DNA of 39,640 bases from Minisyncoccota bacterium (lineage in GTDB: Bacteria > Patescibacteriota > Minisyncoccia > Minisyncoccales > GBS-2), in NCBI GenBank assembly GCA_938023415.1, contig CALHEE010000019.1, forward strand, positions 1 to 39,640. The letters are read 5' to 3'. Below, in pieces: positions 15,018 to 23,389 of the stretch (position 1 is its first letter; every line of letters begins with the position of its first letter). The notes beneath the pieces are model-generated. The model was not told the DNA's origin. It saw only the letters and a list, made by a program, of their open reading frames with translations, and did no database searches. A program made the translations under genes and the position numbers.

Positions 15018-17015
15018 ATGATGAAAATTAACTTCAATCTTTTTACTCTCCTTTCTTCATTGACAGCCATCGGCTATGCTTTTTATTTAATCAACAAGAT
15101 CAAAAAAAGCTCTTCAGGTGAGGAAAAAATGGTGGAAATAGCCGAGGCCATTAGAGAAGGAGCGAAAGCTTTTTTGAAGAGAGAATTCAAAACAATGGCA
15201 GTGGTTTTACTCCTGATTGCCATTGGCATTTGGTTGGTGACAAAAAATCCTTTTCAATTAATCACTTTCTTTTTAGGCTCTCTTTTTTCCAGTTTAGCTG
15301 GCTATTTAGGGATGATGATTTCCACCCAAGCTAATGTCAAGACAACCGAGGCCAGTCGGAACAATTTTGCCAAAGGTTTTCAAATTGCCTTTGCCAGCGG
15401 TCAGGTAATGGGATTTTTAGTCGTTGGTTTAGGATTATTGGGGGTGAGTTTAATTTGGATTCTTACTCAAAACCCTGATTTTTTAGTGAGTTTTGCTTTT
15501 GGCGCATCAATTACCGCTCTTTTCTTGAGGGTAGGGGGAGGGATTTTTACCAAATCAGCTGATATCGGAGCGGATCTGGTGGGAAAAATTGAAGTAGGAA
15601 TTCCAGAAGACGATCCCAGGAATCCGGCGGTAATTTCTGATCAAGTGGGGGATAATGTTGGAGATATTGCGGGCATGGGTTCGGATCTCTTTGAAAGCTA
15701 TGTCGATGCCATCGTTTCTAGCTCGCTAATTGGATTGGTACTCTTTGGAGTAAAAGGAGTGTTTTTACCTTTAATTTTGGCAGGGGCAGGAATTTTGAGT
15801 TCAATTTTAGGTAGCTTTTTTGCCAAACTCTCAAAAGGTTTGGAAGATGCCAGTTTTACCAGCCAGGTAGCAGGAGTAGAAAAGGCGATGGGTAAAGGAA
15901 TTCTCGTCGCTAATATTTTGATGGTAATTTTTGCCTTTTTTATCATAAAGAAAATTTTTGTTCAACTAAATCTTTTTTGGTGTTTTCTTATTGGCCTGCT
16001 CATTGGGCTTTTAATCGGTAAGGCCACCGAGTATTATACTTCAGGGGAGAAAAAACCAGTAATAAATATTGCCCACGCCTCCCAATTTGGCGCACCGGTT
16101 TTACTTTTGGAAGGCATGGCCACCGCGATAGAAAGTATTATTTTACCGATTTTAGGAGTAGCAGCAGGGATGGTTCTTGTTTATTCAATGGGTGGTCTTT
16201 ATGGCATTGCAATTGCTGGCTTAGGAATTTTGGCGGTTTTAGGAATAAATCTTTCTACTGATTGTTATGGACCGATCGCAGATAATTCCGCCGGTATTGC
16301 TGAGATGTCCGGTCTTCCTCCTGAGGTTCGACAAAGAACAGAAGCTTTGGATGCGGTGGGCAATACCACTGCTGCCAGCGGAAAAGGTTTTGCCATTGGT
16401 TCAGCTGCTTTGGTAGCTTTAGCTTGGCTTTCTGCCTTTTTACAAAGGGCCAATTTAAAAACAGTGAGTCTTTCTGATCCAAGGGTTTTAGCCAGTCTTT
16501 TCCTAGGAGCAATGGTCGCCTTTCTTTTTCCTTCTTTATTAATTAGAGGGGTGGGTCGGGGAGCTTTAGAAACAGTGAAAGAGGTGAGACGTCAGTTTAA
16601 TGAAATCGCTGGTTTAAAAGAAGGCAAAGGAAGACCAGACTATGGGAGGTGTGTTGACTTGGTGACAAAAATTTCCCTCCGAGAAATGATTTTGCCAGGA
16701 TTTTTGATTATTCTCATTCCCATTTTAGTTGGCCGTTTCTTTGGCGCGGAAGGATTGGCTGGATTTTTAGCTAGTAGTTTAATCGTAGGTTTTCCCGTAG
16801 CCTTAATGATGGCCAATGCAGGTGGTGCTTGGGATAATGCCAAAAAGTATATTGAGGCAGGAAATTTTGGTGGAAAAGGATCTTCTGCCCACAAAGCCTC
16901 TGTGATCGGAGATACTGTCGGTGATCCCTTAAAAGATACCGCTGGTCCAGCCATTAACATTCTCATTAAATTGATCGGAAAAGTAGCCATTTTGAGCCTT
17001 CCTCTCATTTTATGA
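15018..17015 (+). CDS. hppA: Membrane-bound pyrophosphatase, K+-dependent type
   Basis: 665 residues with about 16 hydrophobic helices. It couples hydrolysis of pyrophosphate to pumping of H+ and/or Na+. The active-site blocks are visible: GGGIFTKSADIGADLVGKIE, GDNVGDIAGMGSDLFESY, and NAGGAWDNAKKYIE with GDTVGDPLKDTAGP near the end. GNTTAASGKGF has Ala where K+-independent enzymes have Lys, so this is the K+-dependent subfamily. Na+ versus H+ choice cannot be read safely here. MM at the start allows 15018 or 15021. It is coupled to the next gene by ATGA. In a fermentative minimal cell it would recycle biosynthetic PPi energy. Confidence 0.95.
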   Translation: MMKINFNLFTLLSSLTAIGYAFYLINKIKKSSSGEEKMVEIAEAIREGAKAFLKREFKTMAVVLLLIAIGIWLVTKNPFQLITFFLGSLFSSLAGYLGMMISTQANVKTTEASRNNFAKGFQIAFASGQVMGFLVVGLGLLGVSLIWILTQNPDFLVSFAFGASITALFLRVGGGIFTKSADIGADLVGKIEVGIPEDDPRNPAVISDQVGDNVGDIAGMGSDLFESYVDAIVSSSLIGLVLFGVKGVFLPLILAGAGILSSILGSFFAKLSKGLEDASFTSQVAGVEKAMGKGILVANILMVIFAFFIIKKIFVQLNLFWCFLIGLLIGLLIGKATEYYTSGEKKPVINIAHASQFGAPVLLLEGMATAIESIILPILGVAAGMVLVYSMGGLYGIAIAGLGILAVLGINLSTDCYGPIADNSAGIAEMSGLPPEVRQRTEALDAVGNTTAASGKGFAIGSAALVALAWLSAFLQRANLKTVSLSDPRVLASLFLGAMVAFLFPSLLIRGVGRGALETVKEVRRQFNEIAGLKEGKGRPDYGRCVDLVTKISLREMILPGFLIILIPILVGRFFGAEGLAGFLASSLIVGFPVALMMANAGGAWDNAKKYIEAGNFGGKGSSAHKASVIGDTVGDPLKDTAGPAINILIKLIGKVAILSLPLIL

Positions 17016-17575
17016 TCTTGATGGAGAGAGAAAAAGCCCTGGAAATCTTAAAAGAAAATCTTAAAAATCCAAACCTCATCAAACACTCCCTGGCAGTGGA
17101 GGCAGGAATGAGAGCTCTGGCGCGGTATTTTAATGAAGATGAAGAAAAATGGGGAATTTGTGGACTTTTACATGATATTGATTACGAAAAAACCAAAGAA
17201 AACCCCAATTTACATTCGAAGCTTGGTTCAGAGATGCTGAGAAAATTAGGTTTGGATGAAGAAATCTGTCAAGCTATTTTAACCCATAATGAAGCTCATG
17301 AGATTTTACCTCAAGGAAAAATGGCCAAGGCCCTTTATTGCTTAGACCCTCTCACTGGATTAATTGTGGCTGCAGTTTTAGTTTTGCCATCGAAAAAGAT
17401 TAAGGACTTGAAGCCAGAAAACGTTTTGAATAGGTTTAAAGAAAAATCTTTTGCCAAGGGAGCAAAGAGAGAAGTGATCAAAAAATGCCAAGAGTATTTG
17501 GATTTATCATTAGAAGAATTTGTCAATATAATTGTTTTGGCGATGCAAAAAATTTCTGATCAGTTAGGTCTTTAG
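17012..17575 (+). CDS. HD-domain phosphohydrolase
   Basis: 187 residues of the HD superfamily. NLIKHSLAVEAGMRAL supplies the first His, GLLHDIDYEKT the HD pair, and ILTHNEAH a further His with a later Asp in CLDPLTGLI. This is the metal-dependent phosphohydrolase arrangement of short HDIG-like proteins often annotated only as HD-domain protein; the substrate is unknown. Starts at 17012 (overlapping the hppA stop) or 17021 (Met4) are possible. It ends the hppA transcription unit. Confidence 0.85.
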   Translation: MILMEREKALEILKENLKNPNLIKHSLAVEAGMRALARYFNEDEEKWGICGLLHDIDYEKTKENPNLHSKLGSEMLRKLGLDEEICQAILTHNEAHEILPQGKMAKALYCLDPLTGLIVAAVLVLPSKKIKDLKPENVLNRFKEKSFAKGAKREVIKKCQEYLDLSLEEFVNIIVLAMQKISDQLGL

Positions 17576-17673
17576 CTATTGACTTTATTTTTAAATTAAA
17601 TTAGCGTAAGATAAAATTGAAAAGATCCTTTTTAAAACTAAAGGTCGGTTTTTAAAAAATTAAATTAAAATCC

Positions 17674-17838
17674 ATGGCTACCGTTGCCTATTGTGTTAAA
17701 TGTAAGAAAAAGCAGGAAATGAAAGATGAGCAGATTATCGAAATTAAAGGAAAAGGAGGAACAACGAAAAAAGCAGTCACTGGCGTTTGTCCAGTTTGCG
17801 GAACGAAAATGTTTAGAATCTTAGGAAAACAACAATAA
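17674..17838 (+). CDS. DUF5679 mini-protein with two CxxC pairs
   Basis: This 54-residue gene is missing from the ORF track because it is short. MATVAYCVKCKKK and GVCPVCGTKMFRI carry two CxxC pairs that should bind one zinc (rubredoxin-like knuckle), matching the DUF5679 family common in CPR and Chloroflexi genomes. Residues between the knuckles are basic. Function unknown. It is a monocistronic unit: it lies 98 bases after the HD gene and is followed by a strong intrinsic terminator. Confidence 0.85.
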   Translation: MATVAYCVKCKKKQEMKDEQIIEIKGKGGTTKKAVTGVCPVCGTKMFRILGKQQ

Positions 17839-17859
17839 AAGCTTTTTCCTAAAAATTTT

Positions 17860-17899
17860 AACCCAAAACCAATCATGAGTGGTTTTGGGTTGTTTTTTT
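17860..17899 (+). terminator. Rho-independent terminator after DUF5679 gene
   Basis: AACCCAAAACCA (17860-17871) pairs perfectly with TGGTTTTGGGTT (17880-17891) around an 8-base loop, followed by GTTTTTTT. It is the clearest terminator in the window. Its T-run overlaps the -35 of the next promoter. Confidence 0.9.
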
Positions 17900-17925
17900 G
17901 ATAATTGGTCAAAATATGGTATAGA
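17898..17925 (+). promoter_or_regulatory. Promoter of adenylate-kinase-like gene
   Basis: TTGATA (17898-17903), a 16-base spacer and TATAGA (17920-17925). The -35 lies in the T-tract of the preceding terminator, and the coding start is 51 bases downstream. Confidence 0.55.
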
Positions 17926-17976
17926 ATTCTAAGGGACGGAAAAAATTTCTTATTCTTTAAAAGGAAAATTAAGAAA

Positions 17977-18990
17977 ATGGCTAAAAGATTTAATCTCACT
18001 GATCCAGAAGAGAGAAAAGAGTATTTTGAATTAAAGGCAGGTCCAGAAATTAAAAAATTGAGAGATTTTTTAAAAAAGAATACATTTGTTGCCTATCTCT
18101 TGGGAAAGAAAAATTCTGGTAAGGGTACCTATGCAAAGATGTTTGCGGAAATCGTTTTACCAGAGAAAATTGAGCATTTTTCGGTTGGCGACATGGTTAG
18201 GGCGGTTGATCTTGAAATGAGGGACGAAAGAACGAGAGAGAAGCTTTTTTCCTACTTATCCAGAAATTATCGGGGGAGGCTAAATTTGAAAGAAGCCATT
18301 TTCGCCCTCGAGCACAGAAATACTAGCTCTCTTTTGCCTACTGAATTGATTTTGGCCTTGATCAAAAGGGAAATGGAAAAACGGGAGAAAAAGACCCTTT
18401 TTATTGATGGTTTTCCACGAGATTTAGATCAAATAAATTTTTCACTTTTTTTCCGGGATCTCATTGGTCATCGTGACGATCCTGATGTTTTTATTTTAAT
18501 TGATGTTCCAGAGAAAGTGATCGACGAACGGATCAAATGGAGAAGGATTTGTCCAAAATGCCAAAATTCTCGGAATTTAAAATTACTTCCCACTCCGGAA
18601 GTGGGTTACGATAAAGAAAAAAATGAGTTTTATCTAATTTGTGAAAATTGTAAAGTAAGAATGGAAAGAAAAGAAGGAGATGAGTTGGGGATTGAGCCAA
18701 TTAGAGAGAGACTAAAACTGGATCAAAAATTAATGGAAATAGCAAGTTCTTTCTATGGCATTCCGAAAATTTTCTTGAAAAATTCCATCCCAGTAGAAAA
18801 GGCAAAAGAACTAGTCGATGATTACGAAATTACCCCAGAATATATTTTTCAGTGGGATGGGGAAAAGGTGATAAAAACAGAAAGGCCCTGGATTTTCGAA
18901 GATGACCAGGGGATTGCCTCTTACAGTTTACTTCCTCCGCCAGTAGTTGTTTCTCTAATTAAGCAATTGGTTGAGGTGTTAGGTCTTTAA
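17977..18990 (+). CDS. Large adenylate-kinase-family nucleoside monophosphate kinase
   Basis: 337 residues, well above the usual 215. The P-loop is GKKNSGKGTY, the NMP-binding/Mg motif FIDGFPRDLDQ is intact, and the lid carries CPKC and CENC, a zinc-type lid. About 35 extra residues precede the P-loop and about 80 follow the lid, ending in a helix without known motif. It has its own promoter behind a terminator. It differs from the canonical adk at 34.7 kb, which has lost the DGFPR aspartate, so this copy may carry the main kinase activity. The track start 17905 is too early; MAKRFNLTD at 17977 follows an AGGA. Confidence 0.75.
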   Translation: MAKRFNLTDPEERKEYFELKAGPEIKKLRDFLKKNTFVAYLLGKKNSGKGTYAKMFAEIVLPEKIEHFSVGDMVRAVDLEMRDERTREKLFSYLSRNYRGRLNLKEAIFALEHRNTSSLLPTELILALIKREMEKREKKTLFIDGFPRDLDQINFSLFFRDLIGHRDDPDVFILIDVPEKVIDERIKWRRICPKCQNSRNLKLLPTPEVGYDKEKNEFYLICENCKVRMERKEGDELGIEPIRERLKLDQKLMEIASSFYGIPKIFLKNSIPVEKAKELVDDYEITPEYIFQWDGEKVIKTERPWIFEDDQGIASYSLLPPPVVVSLIKQLVEVLGL

Positions 18991-19045
18991 AAACTGGTGC
19001 GTCAATCAAGCAACTTTTTTCCAGCGACAAATGAGTTTTAAAGAG

Positions 19046-19074
19046 TTGACAAGACATTTTCTTGAATCTAAAAT
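19046..19074 (+). promoter_or_regulatory. Promoter of candidate 6S RNA
   Basis: TTGACA (19046-19051), exactly 17 bases, and TAAAAT (19069-19074). The RNA 5' end would fall at about 19081, the first base of the long closing stem. Confidence 0.8.
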
Positions 19075-19080
19075 GAAAGT

Positions 19081-19220
19081 GGCCCTGCTTTTTTCTAGGA
19101 TTCTGGGACAAAAGTTTTCTAAGGGAGCCGGAAATGATTCTGGTTCTATTTGAGCCAGACTACGGCACCCACCTTGAACTCTTTTCCAGAAGAATCTCTA
19201 GAAACAAAAGCAGGGCCGTT
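19081..19220 (+). ncRNA. ssrS: Probable 6S RNA
   Basis: The transcript forms a long rod. GGCCCTGCTTTT (19081-19092) pairs with AAAAGCAGGGCC (19206-19217), then TTCTAG/CTAGAA and GATTCT/AGAATC continue with small bulges. A central open bubble follows, and the terminal part pairs GCCG/CGGC and TCTGG/CCAGA. GAGCCG on the 5' side and CACCTTGAAC on the 3' side match stretches shared with E. coli 6S RNA. 6S RNA mimics an open promoter and holds sigma-70 RNA polymerase in slow growth. A short U-rich tail follows. ORF 19134-19361 in the track is a shadow. Confidence 0.72.
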
Positions 19221-19242
19221 TATTTTTGTCAAAAATTAAAAA

Positions 19243-19315
19243 TTCGGGCTGCCGGGAGTTGCACCCGGGTCTTGCCCACCCCAAGGGCAAATACTACTGT
19301 TGTACTACAGCCCGA
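19243..19315 (-). tRNA. tRNA-Pro (anticodon GGG)
   Basis: Read on the minus strand: acceptor TCGGGCT/AGCCCGA, D stem GTAC/GTAT with loop AACAGTA, anticodon stem TGCCC/GGGCA with loop TTGGGGT (anticodon GGG, reading CCC), and T stem CCGGG/CCCGG with loop TGCAACT. The D loop has no GG pair and T-loop position 55 is G, so the normal G18-Psi55 contact is replaced. No CCA is encoded. The first 11 bases are also the end of rpmB. Confidence 0.9.
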
Positions 19316-19538
19316 TGGATTCTTTTTTAAATATTGTTTTAATGCATTGGGTACAGGCTAAGATTTTTTTTCCGGCAAATTTCTTTAAAAAAACTCTTTT
19401 TACTTTTGAAGGAATCTTCACCCATTGGAGATTGGGAGATTGTTTTTGTTTTGTGGTGGGATTATACTTTCCTCTTAGCTTGACCCTTTTGACCACTATG
19501 TTTGTTCCCTTTCCACAAATGAGACATTTTCTTGCCAT
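19305..19538 (-). CDS. rpmB: Ribosomal protein bL28
   Basis: 77 residues: MARKCLICGKG at the N-terminus and KILACTQCIKTIFKK at the end give the two CxxC pairs of zinc-type L28, a 50S protein. The track ORF starts six codons early (19556); homology begins at 19538. The gene is on the minus strand, opposite almost everything else. Its final codons and TAG stop (IGL-stop) lie inside the 5' end of tRNA-Pro, an 11-base same-strand overlap. A promoter with its -10 eight bases from the ATG lies just upstream. Confidence 0.88.
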   Translation of the reverse strand: MARKCLICGKGTNIVVKRVKLRGKYNPTTKQKQSPNLQWVKIPSKVKRVFLKKFAGKKILACTQCIKTIFKKESIGL

Positions 19539-19546
19539 ATATTCAA

Positions 19547-19575
19547 AAATTAGCAAAAATTTTTAATTTCATCAA
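19547..19575 (-). promoter_or_regulatory. Promoter of rpmB
   Basis: On the minus strand TTGATG (19575-19570), a 17-base spacer and TAATTT (19552-19547). Only eight bases separate the -10 from the ATG, so the mRNA would have at most a two-base leader. The box lies back to back with the site-2 protease -10 on the other strand. Confidence 0.5.
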
Positions 19576-19580
19576 GAGTA

Positions 19581-19589
19581 TGATATATT
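19581..19589 (+). promoter_or_regulatory. Extended -10 of the site-2 protease gene
   Basis: TGATATATT is an extended -10 (TGn then TATATT at 19584-19589). Seven bases separate it from the ATG at 19597, again pointing to a leaderless transcript. No good -35 is present, as is common for extended -10 promoters. Confidence 0.5.
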
Positions 19590-19596
19590 AAAACCG

Positions 19597-20220
19597 ATGC
19601 TTATTGAATTACTTTTTCTCAATCCTATTGTCTATTTAATGGTGGCGGTCTCGATTCTTTTTGCTTTTTCTGTCCATGAATATGCCCATGCCCAGGCAGC
19701 TTATTCTTTGGGTGATCCGACACCAAAGTACTTTGGTCGCTTGACCATCAACCCCTTAGCCCATTTTGACCCCATCTTCACCACTTCTATTTTCATTTTT
19801 GGAATTGGAATGGGCAAACCAGTTCCCCTTAATCCTCTTAATTTCAAAAATCAAAGGTGGGGAACTTTTTTAGTTGCTTTAGCTGGTCCTCTTTCTAACT
19901 TTTTCTTAGCTTTTCTCGCCGGACTTTTCATTAGATTTTTTGGATCTTTGAACCTTGGTTTATTTTATTTTTTGAGCATCTTTACTTGGATCAATCTTGT
20001 TTTGGCCACCTTTAATATTTTACCTCTTCCACCGCTTGACGGTTCTCATGTTTTTTTTGCTTTCTTACCCAATTTTTTTAATGAAATAAAAATCTTACTT
20101 TTGTTTAACCCCATTCTCTCTTTTATTTTAGCCATTTTCTTCATGGAATTTTTTGGCTTTAGACTCATCTGCCAACCGCTTTTTCATTTGCTTACCGGGA
20201 TTTCTCGTTTATTCTTCTAA
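19597..20220 (+). CDS. Site-2 protease family membrane zinc peptidase (M50)
   Basis: 207 residues, about five hydrophobic helices. HEYAHAQAAY (near residue 28) is the HExxH zinc motif, GDPTPKYFGRLTINPLAHFD follows as in the S2P group, and NILPLPPLDGSH supplies the third metal ligand (NPxPxxDG-like). Members cut transmembrane substrates, often in signalling; the substrate here is unknown. There is no PDZ domain, so this is the short type. It stands alone between rpmB and the rpsL promoter. Confidence 0.9.
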   Translation: MLIELLFLNPIVYLMVAVSILFAFSVHEYAHAQAAYSLGDPTPKYFGRLTINPLAHFDPIFTTSIFIFGIGMGKPVPLNPLNFKNQRWGTFLVALAGPLSNFFLAFLAGLFIRFFGSLNLGLFYFLSIFTWINLVLATFNILPLPPLDGSHVFFAFLPNFFNEIKILLLFNPILSFILAIFFMEFFGFRLICQPLFHLLTGISRLFF

Positions 20221-20235
20221 GAATTTTAAAAAATC

Positions 20236-20264
20236 TTGACATTAGTTATTTTTTTTGTTAAATT
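20236..20264 (+). promoter_or_regulatory. Promoter of the str operon, next to the rpsL ATG
   Basis: TTGACA (20236-20241) and TAAATT (20259-20264, 17-base spacer; TTAAAT with 16 also fits). The ATG at 20272 begins seven bases after the -10, so transcription should start at or within a base of the start codon. Confidence 0.7.
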
Positions 20265-20271
20265 GCCTCCT

Positions 20272-20682
20272 ATGCCTACCATTCATCAACTTATCAAAAA
20301 AGGAAGAGAAAAAATTAAAAGAAGAGCGCGCGCCCCCGCTTTAAAATTTCAATTTAATGTTTTAAAGAATCAACCAAAATTTTCTCCTGCCCCTTTTAAG
20401 AGAGGAGTTTGTCTGAAAGTTTTTACCACCACTCCCAAAAAACCAAACTCTGCTTTAAGAAAAGTAGCAAGGGTAAGATTAAGCAATGGGATGGAGGTTA
20501 CTGCCTATATTCCAGGAGAGGGCCATAATCTTCAAGAACACTCCATTGTTTTAGTAAGGGGAGGGAGAGTGAAGGACCTGCCTGGAGTAAGGTATCATAT
20601 TGTCCGGGGAGTTTATGATGCAGGCGGTGTAGAAGGAAGAAAACAAGAAAGGTCAAAGTATGGTACCAAAAGAGAAAAATAA
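20272..20682 (+). CDS. rpsL: Ribosomal protein uS12
   Basis: 136 residues. [21 protein letters not shown] and [13 protein letters not shown] are the decoding-centre loops of S12 that contact A-site mRNA and tRNA, and both lysines of the streptomycin-response TPKKP motif are present. A basic N-terminal insert ([11 protein letters not shown]) is longer than in E. coli. The track ORF starts at 20236, but that part overlaps the -35; MPTIHQL at 20272 is the true start. It opens the str operon (rpsL-rpsG-fusA-tuf). Confidence 0.97.
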   Translation: MPTIHQLIKKGREKIKRRARAPALKFQFNVLKNQPKFSPAPFKRGVCLKVFTTTPKKPNSALRKVARVRLSNGMEVTAYIPGEGHNLQEHSIVLVRGGRVKDLPGVRYHIVRGVYDAGGVEGRKQERSKYGTKREK

Positions 20683-20691
20683 TTAAAAATT

Positions 20692-21159
20692 ATGCGAAGA
20701 AAAAAGAAAGTAAACAGACCAATTTCTCCAGACCCTGTTTACAATAGCCTGATGGTAGCTAAATTTATTAACCATACCATGAGAAAGGGAAAAAAAGAAA
20801 TTGCCAGAAAAATTGTCTATGGTGCCTTTGAGAAGATCAAAGAAAAGACAAAAAAAGACCCCTTAGAAATATTTGAAAAGGCCTTAGAAAATGTTGGCCC
20901 TCTTTTGGAAGTAAGAGCAAGGAGAATAGGTGGAGCCACTTACCAAGTGCCAGTTGAAGTAAAAGGAGAAAGGAGAATCAGTTTGGCCATGCGCTGGATT
21001 TTAGAAGCAGCCAGATCAAAAAAAGGAAAACCAATGAAAGAGAAATTGGCTGAAGAATTAATTTTAGCTGCCAACAATCAAGGAACAGCGGTTAAAAAGA
21101 AAGAAACAGTTCATAAAATGGCGGAGGCCAACAGGGCTTTTGCCCACTTTGCTTTCTAA
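20692..21159 (+). CDS. rpsG: Ribosomal protein uS7
   Basis: 155 residues of the 30S head protein that nucleates assembly of the 16S 3' domain and lines the E site. [19 protein letters not shown] and [21 protein letters not shown] are family blocks. It follows rpsL by nine bases and ends five bases before fusA. No Shine-Dalgarno precedes the ATG (AATTAAAAATT). Confidence 0.97.
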   Translation: MRRKKKVNRPISPDPVYNSLMVAKFINHTMRKGKKEIARKIVYGAFEKIKEKTKKDPLEIFEKALENVGPLLEVRARRIGGATYQVPVEVKGERRISLAMRWILEAARSKKGKPMKEKLAEELILAANNQGTAVKKKETVHKMAEANRAFAHFAF

Positions 21160-21163
21160 AAAA

Positions 21164-23248
21164 ATGAGAAAGTATCCGATTGAAAAATATCGCAATATTG
21201 GATTTATTGCTCATATTTCTGCAGGTAAAACGACCACCACTACCTGTGTTTTGTATTACACAGGGAGGGTTCACAAAATTGGGACATTAGAAAAAGGAAC
21301 CACCCCCTTAGATTGGATGATCCAAGAAAGAGAAAGAGCTATGACCATTATGGCAGCTGCTACCTCTTGTTATTGGAAGGTAGGAAAAGAGGAATATCAA
21401 ATAAATATCATTGATACCCCAGGTCACATTGATTTCACTGCTGAAGTCCAAAGATCTCTAAGAGTTTTAGATGGTGCGATCGTAGTTTTTGATGGCTCGG
21501 CGGGTGTTCAATCACAGTCAGAAACAGTTTGGCACCAAGCAGATCAATTTTCTGTTCCCCGACTTTGTTTTGTTAACAAAATGGACAAGGTCGGAGCGGA
21601 TTTTCGAATGAATTTAGAATCGATTTGGCAAAGGTTAAGTCCCAATGCCTTTCCTGTCCAGTTACCGATTGGAAGTGAAGATCGCTTTGAGGGGTTAATT
21701 GATTTATTAGAGATGAAGGCTTTAAGATTTGAGGGGAAGGAGGGGGAGATAAAAAGAGAGTTCGAAATACCGAAAGAATTAGAAAAAGAGGCAAGAGAGT
21801 GGCGGGAAAAATTAATAGAAAGAATCGTGGCGGAAGACGAAGTTCTTTTAGAAAAATATTTAGCTAAAGAAGAAATTTCTTTAGACGAATTAAGGGCAGG
21901 GTTAAGAAAAGCTACCATTAACTGCAAAATTTTTCCTGTTTTTTTTGGTTCCCTTTTTAAACGAATCGGGGTCCTTCCCTTGCTTGATGGGATTGTTTAT
22001 TATTTACCCAGCCCCCTTGATTTGCCACCAGTGAAAGGAATTGATCCAAAAAGCGGTGCCCAGATTGAAAGGAAACCTTTGGACTCTGAACCATTTTGTG
22101 CTTTAGCTTTTAAAATTCAAACTGATCCTTATGTCGGTACCTTAACTTATTTTAGAGTCTATTCTGGTTATTTAAAAAAGGGATCTTATGTTTTAAACAC
22201 CATCACCGGAGAGAAAGAAAGGATCGGAAGGATTTTGAAAATGCATGCTGACGAGAGAGAAGAAATGGAGGAATGTTTTGCCGGAGATATTTTAGCCACG
22301 GTCGGACTAAAAAACACCTCCACCGGCCACACTCTTTGCGACGAGGCTCACCCAATTGTCTTAGAAAAAGTAACCTTTCCAGAACCAGTCATTTCCGTAC
22401 GAATTGAACCAAAGACAAAAGCTGACCAAGAAAAAATGATGATTGCCTTAAAAAAATTAAGCGAGGAAGATCCTACTTTTAAAATTAAACTAGATCAAGA
22501 GACAGGAGAGACAATTATTTCAGGAATGGGAGAATTGCATTTGGAGATCATTACCGATAGGTTAAAAAGAGAATTTCGGGTGGAAGGAAATTTAGGGAAA
22601 CCGCAAGTGGCTTATAAAGAAACAATCAGAGAAGTGGCCGAAGCTGAAGGAAAATACATTAGACAGTCTGGTGGTCGTGGTCAATATGGACATGTTTGGT
22701 TGAGGGTTGAGCCGAAAAAACGAGGGGAAGGATTTGAATTTATTGATCAAATTAAGGGAGGGATTATTCCTCAAGAATTTATTCCGGCAGTAGAAAAAGG
22801 AGTAAGAGAGGCTATGGAAAAGGGAGTAATCGCGGGATATCCGCTAGTGGATTTAGCGGTTACTCTTTACGATGGTTCTTTTCATGAGGTCGATAGCTCA
22901 GAATATGCTTTCAAAATCGCTGCCTCTATTGCTCTTCAAGAAGCTTGCAAGAAGGCAAAACCAGTTTTATTAGAACCAATAATGAAACTAGAGGTGGTTT
23001 GTCCACAAGAATTCTTTGGCAATGTGATTGGGGACCTGGCGGCAAAAAGAGGAAAAATTGAAGAGACAAAAGATAGAAAAAATTTAAAGATTATTCTTGC
23101 GAAAGTTCCCTTGGCAGAAATGTTTGGCTATGCCACTACCTTAAGATCCTTGACGCAAGGACGGGGAAGCTTTACAATGGAATTTAGTCATTATCAAGAG
23201 GTTCCAGAAAATATTGCCCAAGAAATTATTGAGGGCAAGAGAAAATAA
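21164..23248 (+). CDS. fusA: Elongation factor G
   Basis: The 694-residue translocase GTPase. G-domain motifs: P-loop [23 protein letters not shown], then domains II-V with [14 protein letters not shown] and a C-terminal [13 protein letters not shown]. Two strong departures: the P-loop Asp is Ser19 (normally AHIDAGKT), and switch I reads [11 protein letters not shown] instead of RERGITITSAA, changing Gly to Ala59 while keeping Thr61. The catalytic His is kept. The track start 21140 overlaps rps[12 protein letters not shown] at 21164 is the family start. It belongs to the str operon. Confidence 0.95.
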   Translation: MRKYPIEKYRNIGFIAHISAGKTTTTTCVLYYTGRVHKIGTLEKGTTPLDWMIQERERAMTIMAAATSCYWKVGKEEYQINIIDTPGHIDFTAEVQRSLRVLDGAIVVFDGSAGVQSQSETVWHQADQFSVPRLCFVNKMDKVGADFRMNLESIWQRLSPNAFPVQLPIGSEDRFEGLIDLLEMKALRFEGKEGEIKREFEIPKELEKEAREWREKLIERIVAEDEVLLEKYLAKEEISLDELRAGLRKATINCKIFPVFFGSLFKRIGVLPLLDGIVYYLPSPLDLPPVKGIDPKSGAQIERKPLDSEPFCALAFKIQTDPYVGTLTYFRVYSGYLKKGSYVLNTITGEKERIGRILKMHADEREEMEECFAGDILATVGLKNTSTGHTLCDEAHPIVLEKVTFPEPVISVRIEPKTKADQEKMMIALKKLSEEDPTFKIKLDQETGETIISGMGELHLEIITDRLKREFRVEGNLGKPQVAYKETIREVAEAEGKYIRQSGGRGQYGHVWLRVEPKKRGEGFEFIDQIKGGIIPQEFIPAVEKGVREAMEKGVIAGYPLVDLAVTLYDGSFHEVDSSEYAFKIAASIALQEACKKAKPVLLEPIMKLEVVCPQEFFGNVIGDLAAKRGKIEETKDRKNLKIILAKVPLAEMFGYATTLRSLTQGRGSFTMEFSHYQEVPENIAQEIIEGKRK

Positions 23249-23328
23249 TCTATTCACACTTTGCCCTTGACTTATTTTTAAAGGTTGATAAAAATTAAAT
23301 ATAAAAAGGTTAATCAAATAATTTTTTT

Positions 23329-23371
23329 AAGACTTCTTTTGCTGGTTAAAAGACCAGCAAAATGAAATCTT
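23329..23371 (+). promoter_or_regulatory. Hairpin leader before tuf
   Basis: TTTGCTGGT pairs with ACCAGCAAA around TAAAAG, and AAGA-TTC pairs with GAA-TCTT at the base with small bulges. It sits in the 141-base fusA-tuf spacer and ends 18 bases before the ATG. No T-run follows, so leader control or processing is more likely than termination. A TTGACT at 23267-23272 could be a -35, but no good -10 is found. Confidence 0.45.
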
Positions 23372-23389
23372 CCTTAAATAAAAAATAAT

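Noticed and set aside
17579-17620. Promoter for the DUF5679 gene from TTGACT
   Set aside because: No -10 at an acceptable spacing; the TAAGAT nearby would need a spacer of about 22.
19134-19361. Plus-strand ORF of 75 aa
   Set aside because: Covers the candidate 6S RNA and the antisense strand of tRNA-Pro; not protein-like.
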